From Bradyrhizobium sp. 200 (GTDB taxonomy: Bacteria; Pseudomonadota; Alphaproteobacteria; Rhizobiales; Xanthobacteraceae), in contig NZ_CP064689.1 of assembly GCF_023100945.1 (NCBI RefSeq), positions 1,904,001-1,968,000 on the forward strand: a DNA stretch of 64,000 bases, given 5' to 3'. The first letter of the stretch is position 1. The number at the start of each line of letters is the position of its first letter. Both the position numbers and the translations under genes were made by a program. Positions 59,101-64,000 of this stretch are shown in pieces. The notes under the pieces are model-generated. The model searched no databases. It worked only from the letters and a program-made list of their open reading frames with translations, and had not been told where the DNA came from.

Positions 59101-59778
59101 GTCCGGTTGAAGCAGATCGTCGAATCCGCTCTTCCGGCCGGCGCGTTTGCGGTTCCTTCCGCGCAGATCCCGTTCACCGTCAGGGACGGCCGGCTTCGCG
59201 TCGGCGCTACGACGCTGGACGGCAATGGCGTGCGGGCCACCGTGTCCGGCGGATACGATATTGCCGCCGATCAGGCCGATATCCGCGCCGCGCTTTCCCT
59301 GACGATGACGACCGGGCGCCCGGAGATTCAATTGCTTGCGGTGGGTACGCCCGACGCGCTCACCCGCAGCGTCGACGTTGCCCCTTTGTCTTCGTGGCTG
59401 GCGGTGCGCGCGATCGATCACGAGACCCGAAGGCTCGATGCCATCGAACGTGGCGAGCCGCCGCCGGCGGCGCCGCCGCCCATCGTGCTGCCCGCGGATG
59501 GACAAGCGCCGATTCCGGAGGCGGCGCCGAGCGCGCCGGCGGCCCAGACGAAGGGCGGTCGCGATCCACGGCGCCCTCCCGCGAAGAAGGCGACGGCGCC
59601 GCGTCCGCCCGTCGTCAACGCGCCGCCCGCGCCCGTCGCTGGCGCACCGCAGGTTGCGCCGCTGCCGCCGCCGATCGACGTGAAGCCCGCGCCGGGCTCC
59701 GCCAAGCCGAAGGCGCCGCCGCGTCCACCGCTGGCGCTGACGCCGCAGGTCGCCAATCCGCCGCCGCGCTCCAACTAG
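56134..59778 (+). CDS. Large AsmA-family envelope protein
   Basis: A 1214-residue AsmA-like protein anchored by an N-terminal helix (LLGLAIAFIIALIAALIGPYFIDW) with the rest in the periplasm. The N-terminal AsmA motif includes TRIIGTPVRVGGKLDARLLPAPSLQLRSV; the C-terminal AsmA_2-type region includes ASGSGTL-like LSGSGTLTLEAARISGLDPRAFE. Such proteins are proposed to bridge the envelope and carry phospholipids. The last ~130 residues are Pro/Ala/Lys-rich. The start is GTG 56134, preceded by AGAGGAG. Its 3' end is duplicated at the right edge of the window. Confidence 0.9.
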   Translation: MQTTLLGLAIAFIIALIAALIGPYFIDWNQFRPQFEAEATRIIGTPVRVGGKLDARLLPAPSLQLRSVVVGGANDLGKVRADKLDVEFSLGSLMRGEVRATELTINGMSLDLGLDAKGRIDWPASTGTVNLGSLAIDRLNLTGRIALHDANSRSTLELNDIAFSGDVRSLAGSVRGDGNFMLSGTRYPFRVSSGQGPDGNGTRIHLNIDPGQRLLLADLDGVLNFDSRAPRFEGAITLAAPPGQKGKGNDPPWRIAAKIKADYSAARLEQVEVTYGAEERALKLSGNGDIRFGASPLLRAALSARQLDADRFVNTDNSAEPVRAMPALRALTSIVPRLPIPAQIELASEQVMLGGRPLQDIAAELHGDDKFWHLRKLEFRAPGATRVSLSETSAKSVAPDRFKAALSIESSDPETLLTWLQGRGEIAYRSQKPLRLRGDITVAPEGFAIDTMKADIEGGTVEGRVVVSHRQVDGGSRIDAELKAERLDLDAAAAFARSLAGPQGEWPDEGKLSLDIGRATSAGQELSPLLARVAYSPAKISLEQLKIGQLESVTLDGAGVFDRVNATGWFALNSSAASLSRLTSLVVPFSPALAARLNATGTSPGMSRLKLALDLNRVAGQSDRVQARATADLDSPQLKGVTTITARPTIASIQGIDLAALWRSDVGIESKLSSEQGRALLGLLGLDRVVTAGDGPAQFEGNATGAWGAPLRLKAKISGTGLEAEAEGSAEPWAQEASASLSLKVGKANFGPLLDLKPADTLAQNIGLTSRVLLAGNRLTLDDLDSSVGGSRLRGRVAVTLGEEKEIEGEIGAEQLALAPAFALALGAAGHDAAEPLGTGLAKGWRGRVAFQALRGLLPGGSELQPVSGVIKSDGQSLTFDAIKGKIGGGEVTASMDAKPGAGGIALNASVQFSGVDGTALRYRNLAMPAGRASMQMTLTSQGRSASALAGALSGSGTLTLEAARISGLDPRAFEVAVRANDNGQAKDDVRLKQIVESALPAGAFAVPSAQIPFTVRDGRLRVGATTLDGNGVRATVSGGYDIAADQADIRAALSLTMTTGRPEIQLLAVGTPDALTRSVDVAPLSSWLAVRAIDHETRRLDAIERGEPPPAAPPPIVLPADGQAPIPEAAPSAPAAQTKGGRDPRRPPAKKATAPRPPVVNAPPAPVAGAPQVAPLPPPIDVKPAPGSAKPKAPPRPPLALTPQVANPPPRSN
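59683..59764 (+). repeat. asmA 3'-end direct repeat, left copy
   Basis: Codons near the end of asmA, including CGCGCCGGGCTCCGCC and the 38-base identical block beginning CGTCCACCGCTGGCG. The copy at 63924-64000 is in the same orientation and frame and differs by an added codon, a two-codon loss and few substitutions. The two copies bound 4.2 kb of accessory genes. Confidence 0.85.
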
Positions 59779-59821
59779 TTAGTAGAGCGTGGACTCATTA
59801 GCGCGCAGCCGTAGGCAGCCG

Positions 59822-59846
59822 GTCGCTTTTGAGGCAAAGCAGACAT
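59822..59846 (+). repeat. Short dispersed repeat near left island end
   Basis: GTCGCTTTTGAGGCAAAGCAGACAT closely matches GTCGCTCTTAAGGGCAAAGCAGACAT at 63665-63690, in the same orientation. Both lie just inside the asmA repeats. The motif around AAGCAGACAT belongs to a dispersed class in Bradyrhizobium-like genomes, so it could be coincidental. Confidence 0.5.
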
Positions 59847-59913
59847 CAAATGACAGGCAGGGCACTCAGACTCAGTCGAAAATTGACCCGGAGCGGCATT
59901 TGTGAAGCGAGAA

Positions 59914-61326
59914 TTACAGCTTTCGTTGCCGCGCGTTCCAGTCCCGTTCGAGATTGACGATCAGTTGATCGCTAAGATGCAGGAAAGCCTGTTCGAAAGC
60001 GTAGGTCGTCAGATAGTTGCGGAACGCTTCCAACGGTTCAGTTTGCTGCCGGATGGCCTTCCGGTTTGCGCCGGGGCTCACCATTCCCGATCCGACTGCG
60101 CGCGCGATGCAGCGCGAGACAGCTAAGTCCATCTCGTCAGTCGGTACCACTTCGTTGGCGATCAGCCGTCCCTCCGGCGTGTCAGCGTAAAACTTCCGAT
60201 CAAATAGAATTGCCTCGCGAGCCAGGCGCTCACCGACGAAACGCGATAAGCGCAGGTTCGCGGCACCGGGCAAGAATCCTTCCTTGCGCGCGGGCAAATT
60301 GAAGTAGGACCCCGCTTCGGCAATCACGTAATCTACCACCAGCAGAAGCTGGCAGCCGCCGCCGATAGCGAACTTATCGACCGCTGCGATCCACAATTTC
60401 TCCAAGGTCCGCTCAGGTTCTTCGATGGGTGTATCGAGGCGATCAGGTTCATCATCGACCAGCACGCCGCGATAAAGTTTGTTGTGCAATCCCATGCTTC
60501 TGAAAAGGAAAGACAGATAACTCTGCTTCCCCTGGTAGATGCGCGTCAGGTTAATTCCCGATGAAAACACGCGCTGGCCTTGATACTTCGGATGACTGAC
60601 CGCGCTCCCTCGCAGCACGCCGATCTTGACTTCTGGATGCAGCAACGTCAGGTCGGTCGCTATCTCCAAGGGACCAACCACCGTATCGTCCTCTGAGTTG
60701 AGGTATTTTTCGTTGCAAATGGTCACATGGCCCGCCTCACCTCGCAACTCGACATGAGCGGTGCCCAAATCGACGTAGCCGGCGGCGATAAATTCGGGCA
60801 GAAGCGCAAGCGACTCAACTCGAGGGCGCAGCATCGAACGTATCAAGTGATGCCCGGTTTGCGCGTTGGCCATGATTTGACTGATGAACAAACCTTGGTG
60901 AATCTCGAGACCATCCTTGTCCGCCTGCATGCGCTCACTCTCGGCAGCCAGCTCAGCCCGCGTAGGCAGAATGTTGGGCCAGCGGTCTGCAGCCGCCCAA
61001 AGAAGCGCGTCCACGCGAAGGGACTGCGTGCCTTCCCGTGTGAGTTCACGATACATCGGCACAGCATGACGCCGGAAAAATCGCCACACAGCGTCGGCCG
61101 TCAGATGAACGATAACCTCGCTGGCCTTTTTCTGCGTTTGCGTCCGCTGCGAGCGTCGCGGTAGTCTCGAGAGCAGCGCACGGCCGCTGTTGATCGCGGC
61201 CCGCAATTCGGTGGCGGTGAGCGTCGCGATGGCGTGGTCGCGGGCGGCCAAAAATACTTCACACTCAGTGCTAGGTAGCGCGGCGCAAAGCACTGGGTAC
61301 TGCTGGTCGCGAGGAATCAAAAGCAT
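59914..61326 (-). CDS. DpgC-like crotonase-fold dioxygenase homologue
   Basis: A 470-residue protein of the enoyl-CoA hydratase superfamily with a long helical N-terminal domain (about 1-200). The C-terminal crotonase part reads FSSGINLTRIYQGKQSYLSF, KLWIAAVDKFAIGGGCQLLLVVDYVIAEAG, FNLPARKEGFLPGAANLRLSRFVGERLAREAILFDR, matching DpgC closely. DpgC is a cofactor-free dioxygenase that converts 3,5-dihydroxyphenylacetyl-CoA to 3,5-dihydroxyphenylglyoxylate for glycopeptide antibiotics. The oxyanion-hole glycines are present. No dpgA, dpgB, dpgD or peptide synthetase is nearby, so the substrate here may differ. Confidence 0.78.
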   Translation of the reverse strand: MLLIPRDQQYPVLCAALPSTECEVFLAARDHAIATLTATELRAAINSGRALLSRLPRRSQRTQTQKKASEVIVHLTADAVWRFFRRHAVPMYRELTREGTQSLRVDALLWAAADRWPNILPTRAELAAESERMQADKDGLEIHQGLFISQIMANAQTGHHLIRSMLRPRVESLALLPEFIAAGYVDLGTAHVELRGEAGHVTICNEKYLNSEDDTVVGPLEIATDLTLLHPEVKIGVLRGSAVSHPKYQGQRVFSSGINLTRIYQGKQSYLSFLFRSMGLHNKLYRGVLVDDEPDRLDTPIEEPERTLEKLWIAAVDKFAIGGGCQLLLVVDYVIAEAGSYFNLPARKEGFLPGAANLRLSRFVGERLAREAILFDRKFYADTPEGRLIANEVVPTDEMDLAVSRCIARAVGSGMVSPGANRKAIRQQTEPLEAFRNYLTTYAFEQAFLHLSDQLIVNLERDWNARQRKL

Positions 61327-61624
61327 TGGATACCCCCGAGTGACGCATGACCTTAGCGCGAAATACTACCCTCTAGGAATGGGACGCTGTCGCAAAGTTG
61401 CCAAATACTGTCGACGAGCGGCTGTCTAAAACAGGGGGCTGGCACTTCCGCTTATGGTCCAAATGCGAAGTGCCGATCGCATCGAGCAATGTCTGAGTTT
61501 GGAGGCGAAGCGGAAAACATCTGCTCGCACAGAGTATTTCGCATTTTGCGCCCAAGCGGAAATCGGCCTCGAGGAATGGTGCGTCTGGACGTGTCCAATG
61601 CCGGTCATCCTCTGGTGCCGGATA
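61327..61624. other. Gap between the DpgC-like gene and the DUF1127 gene
   Basis: This lower-GC stretch contains no convincing gene. A short frame beginning MSEFGGEAEN and the nearby AAGCGGAAAACATC resemble pieces of dispersed rhizobial repeats. No terminator or RNA gene is evident. Confidence 0.4.
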
Positions 61625-61876
61625 TCACACATTCATCGGATGGGAGGATCGGACGCCTCGCGGATCGATAGAGCGGTTCGAGGCGATGTAGTCGATCTCG
61701 CCGCGCGTGGTACCGATATCCATTAGCTCCCTGTCACTGAGGTCGCACAAGGTGGCTCGTAACCTCTGACGTTTGCGCCACTCCTGAAATGCATTCCAAT
61801 ATGTTTCGAGAGGACTGTAGACCTGCCGCTTTGCGGTTGCCGGTCCCAGCTCGGTCGTCCCGTGGAAGGTACTCAT
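61625..61876 (-). CDS. DUF1127 (YjiS-like) small protein
   Basis: An 83-residue protein. The DUF1127 core is WRKRQRLRATLCDLSDRELMDIGTTRGEIDYIASN, with the Arg/Lys-rich helix and LSDRELxDIGxxRxEI motif. The extended N-terminus (about 30 residues) is less conserved. Small DUF1127 proteins in alphaproteobacteria are linked to phosphate/carbon balance and RNA turnover. It is divergent from the CadC-like gene across about 120 bases. Confidence 0.88.
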   Translation of the reverse strand: MSTFHGTTELGPATAKRQVYSPLETYWNAFQEWRKRQRLRATLCDLSDRELMDIGTTRGEIDYIASNRSIDPRGVRSSHPMNV

Positions 61877-62000
61877 TTTGGTGTGTCCTGTCTGGACTGT
61901 TTCACCAGGCGAAGTTGCCGCAAGATGCGCCGGCGCGCTTAACTGGCGGCTTACATTTCCCTTACCGGCAGCTTATTCTTCGTGCTCGGGGGCTTCAGAG

Positions 62001-63584
62001 ATGACCCCCAGAAGGAATGGCAACTTGCGCTATCTCTTCGAGGAGTACGCATTCGACACTGACCGGCGCGAGCTGCATCGCGGGGCGGACGTCGTCTCCA
62101 TCGCGCCACAGGTATTCGACCTGCTCGAGTACCTGATCCGCAACAGGGAGCGCGTCGTCAGTAAAGATGACCTCATCAATGCCATTTGGAACGGCCGTAT
62201 CGTGTCCGATGCGGCGCTGACAACGCGCCTGAATGCCGCCCGCAGTGCGCTCGGCGATTCCGGTGAGGAACAGCGCCTCATAAAAACATTGCCGCGCAAA
62301 GGCTTCCGTTTCGTCGGACCAGTGCGGAAAGCGAGAGGACCCGCAAGCGTGACGGTCAGCGATACCCCCGCGCAACAGCCGAAACCCGCTCTCCCGCTGC
62401 CCGATAAACCCTCGATCGCCGTTCTCCCCTTCACCAACCTGAGCTCCGATCCGGAACAGGAATACTTTGCCGACGGTATCGTCGAAGAGATCATAACCGC
62501 GCTATCGCGCTTCAAGTCGCTGTTCGTGATCGCGCGCAATTCGAGCTTCACCTTCAAGGGCCGTGCGGTCGATATCAAGGAAGTCGGGCAAAGGCTCGGC
62601 GTGCGCTATGTCCTCGAGGGGTCTGTGCGGAAGGCGTCGGGGAAAGTTCGCATCACAGGGCAGTTGATCGATGCGGTTACAGGCGCGCATCTATGGGCGG
62701 ACAGATTCGAGCGTGATCTGACGGACATTTTCGCTCTCCAGGACGAAATAACGCTCGCCGTTGTTTCGGCTGTTCAGCCAAAGATGCTTCAAACAGAAAT
62801 TGAAATGGCGACGCGGCGGCGACCAGAGAACCTCACTGCCTATGACTTTTTTCTCCGATCCATGCAACAGTATTACCTGACGACCCGCGAAAGTTTGGCC
62901 GAGGCGATCAGGCTGGCTCATCGCGCTTTGGAGCTAGACCCGAGGTTCGGCTCTGCAGCGGCTCTGGCAGGTGACTGTCATGCGATCAACGTCGCTTTAG
63001 GCTATGCCAACGATCCCGAGTTCGACTGCGAGGAAGCAGTTCGGCTTGCTCGCTTGGCATTGAGGATCGATGATGGTGATCCGGACACGTTATCAAGGGT
63101 TGCCGTAATCTCGGCGGGCATGGTCGGCGATAGTGAAGCCGAGATCGAAATGGCTGACCGGGCGGTCGCGCTCAACCCAAATTCATGGCGCACTTGGAAC
63201 AACAGAGGCTGGGTCTACATAATGGCGGGGCTGCCGGAGGAAGCGATCCGAAGCTTTGAACGTGCCATTCGCATGAGCCCGGTAGACCCGCTGCTACACA
63301 TGACGTTTCTTGGCATTGGGCATGCCCTTATGGGGCTTCGCCGCTTTGACGAGGCGATCGTCGTATTGAAGAAAGCCCTTCGTCAGAATCCCTCCTTTAT
63401 GCCAGCTTGCCGCGGACTCGCGTCCGCCTTCGCCCATCTCGGACGCGACGCTGAGGCGCACGCCGCGGCGGCGCGTGTGCTTGAGATCGATCCCGCCTTT
63501 ACAATATCGGCGCATACCGCCCGGGTCCCCAAAAACTCGAAGCTGTTTATTGAGGGTCTTCGGAAAGCGGGACTGCCCGAGTAG
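62001..63584 (+). CDS. CadC-like winged-helix protein with TolB-like and TPR domains
   Basis: A 527-residue regulator. The OmpR-type winged helix (about 1-110) reads FEEYAFDTDRRELHRG, VFDLLEYLIRNRERVVSKDDLINAIW and IKTLPRKGFRFVG. A TolB N-like domain follows (about 135-265; SIAVLPFTNLSSDPEQEYFADGIVEEIITALSRFKSLFVIARNS), then TPR repeats (about 290-520). No transmembrane helix separates them, so it is probably cytosolic, unlike CadC. This family is expanded in Bradyrhizobium and sometimes paired with cyclases. The ATG at 62001 follows CGGGGGC; codons upstream look non-coding. Confidence 0.87.
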   Translation: MTPRRNGNLRYLFEEYAFDTDRRELHRGADVVSIAPQVFDLLEYLIRNRERVVSKDDLINAIWNGRIVSDAALTTRLNAARSALGDSGEEQRLIKTLPRKGFRFVGPVRKARGPASVTVSDTPAQQPKPALPLPDKPSIAVLPFTNLSSDPEQEYFADGIVEEIITALSRFKSLFVIARNSSFTFKGRAVDIKEVGQRLGVRYVLEGSVRKASGKVRITGQLIDAVTGAHLWADRFERDLTDIFALQDEITLAVVSAVQPKMLQTEIEMATRRRPENLTAYDFFLRSMQQYYLTTRESLAEAIRLAHRALELDPRFGSAAALAGDCHAINVALGYANDPEFDCEEAVRLARLALRIDDGDPDTLSRVAVISAGMVGDSEAEIEMADRAVALNPNSWRTWNNRGWVYIMAGLPEEAIRSFERAIRMSPVDPLLHMTFLGIGHALMGLRRFDEAIVVLKKALRQNPSFMPACRGLASAFAHLGRDAEAHAAAARVLEIDPAFTISAHTARVPKNSKLFIEGLRKAGLPE

Positions 63585-63664
63585 CCCGGTGCGCAGTGCG
63601 GACGAGGCGATCGAATGACCGCTTCTGGGCACTTCGCGTCATTTCGCTGCCGTGCGGTAACGGC

Positions 63665-63690
63665 GTCGCTCTTAAGGGCAAAGCAGACAT
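63665..63690 (+). repeat. Short dispersed repeat near right island end
   Basis: Copy of the 25-base element at 59822-59846, differing at three or four positions. It lies 80 bases after the regulator stop and 40 bases before the ABC-F fragment. Confidence 0.5.
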
Positions 63691-63731
63691 TTTTTCTGTA
63701 CGTCACACCACCGGTTTTATAAGTACATGGT

Positions 63732-63911
63732 CTAGCCGAGCGCGATCTCCCGTCCGATCGCGATCGCCCGCAAGAATGCCTCGTCGCGGCTGAGGACGAT
63801 CAACGCGCCGTCGAATCCCTTCAGCGCATTCTCCAGCTCCTCGATCGCGGCCAGATCGAGATGGTTGGTCGGCTCGTCCAGCAGCAGGAGAAACGGCGGC
63901 TGCGGACGGGC
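63732..63911 (-). pseudogene. C-terminal fragment of an ABC-F ATPase
   Basis: Read on the minus strand, this segment encodes FLLLLDEPTNHLDLAAIEEL, then FDGALIVLSRDEAFLRAIA and ends GREIALG before a TAG. This is the Walker B/LLLDEPTNHLD end of an ABC-F (EttA/Uup-type) ribosome-associated ATPase. Upstream of about 63911 the homology stops and the sequence becomes the asmA repeat on the other strand. The gene is therefore cut off and lacks Walker A and the signature of this domain, unless the rest resumes outside the window. Confidence 0.8.
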
Positions 63912-63923
63912 GAAGCCGCAGGC

Positions 63924-64000
63924 AGGCCCGCGCCGGGCTCCGCCGCCAAGCCGAAGCTGCGTCCACCGCTGGCGCTGACGCCGCAGGTCGCCAATCCACC
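63924..64000 (+). repeat. asmA 3'-end direct repeat, right copy (runs off window)
   Basis: In the plus-strand frame it encodes RPAPGSAAKPKLRPP then LALTPQVANP, aligning with the asmA C-terminal tail KPAPGSAKPKAPPRPP then LALTPQVANP. It begins abruptly 12 bases after the ABC-F fragment and continues past the window edge. Frame is maintained despite small in-frame length changes, so this copy was under coding selection or is a related gene's tail. Confidence 0.82.

Overview
The window is a high-GC alphaproteobacterial chromosome segment. Protein sequences, gene order and dispersed palindromic repeats all point to Bradyrhizobium or a close relative in the Nitrobacteraceae. It opens inside ftsZ and continues through lpxC, bamD, recN and ligA, which is the usual order after the division/cell-wall cluster in the Rhizobiales.

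Layout: 0-8 kb holds the housekeeping block above. 8-23 kb is a mixed stretch: a Bcr/CflA-type efflux pump, Xaa-Pro aminopeptidase, prmA, an orphan Flp pilin, an FAD oxidoreductase, a membrane/spermidine-synthase fusion, a split YeeE/YedE pair, a lipase-like hydrolase, an L,D-transpeptidase and a YadGH-like ABC exporter. 23.1-24.4 kb is a toxin-antitoxin graveyard (broken hicA, intact hicB, broken relE-like toxin, intact XRE antitoxin) bounded by two copies of the 3' end of the helicase gene uvrD/pcrA. The helicase gene itself carries an in-frame palindromic repeat. 27-34 kb holds metabolic oxidoreductases, a thioesterase, a divergent LysR/MFS pair and an outer-membrane beta-barrel.

34.4-42.3 kb, all on the minus strand, is the most interesting region. 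It holds two tandem bufferin (BufA2-type) precursor peptides, the DUF692/MNIO maturase bufB and its partner bufC. Tightly coupled behind these are a creatininase-like protein that lacks metal ligands and a secreted HEXXH protein. Upstream lies a thiol-redox block (CcdA, DoxX, a secreted thioredoxin-fold DUF255 protein). Each precursor gene has its own GTAACC-N16-CGTAGC element, resembling the ECF SigF promoters known upstream of bufferin genes in Caulobacter, and each is followed by a hairpin. The simplest reading is an ECF-controlled periplasmic copper-buffering RiPP system with abundant precursor and less maturation enzyme.

42.4-49 kb holds two class III nucleotidyl cyclases (one membrane sensor, one zinc-ribbon/AAA/TPR giant) around a 2-hydroxyacid dehydrogenase. 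49-56 kb has a methyltransferase, an MFS carrier, a second membrane/spermidine-synthase protein and a divergent TetR/cytochrome P450 pair with a clear operator. 56-59.8 kb is a large AsmA protein. The 3' end of asmA is repeated at the very end of the window. The 4.2 kb between the two copies holds an orphan DpgC-type crotonase-fold dioxygenase homologue, a DUF1127 protein, a CadC-like winged-helix/TolB/TPR protein and a truncated ABC-F ATPase, and looks like an inserted accessory segment.

All calls were made by reading motifs and composition; no database search was run.
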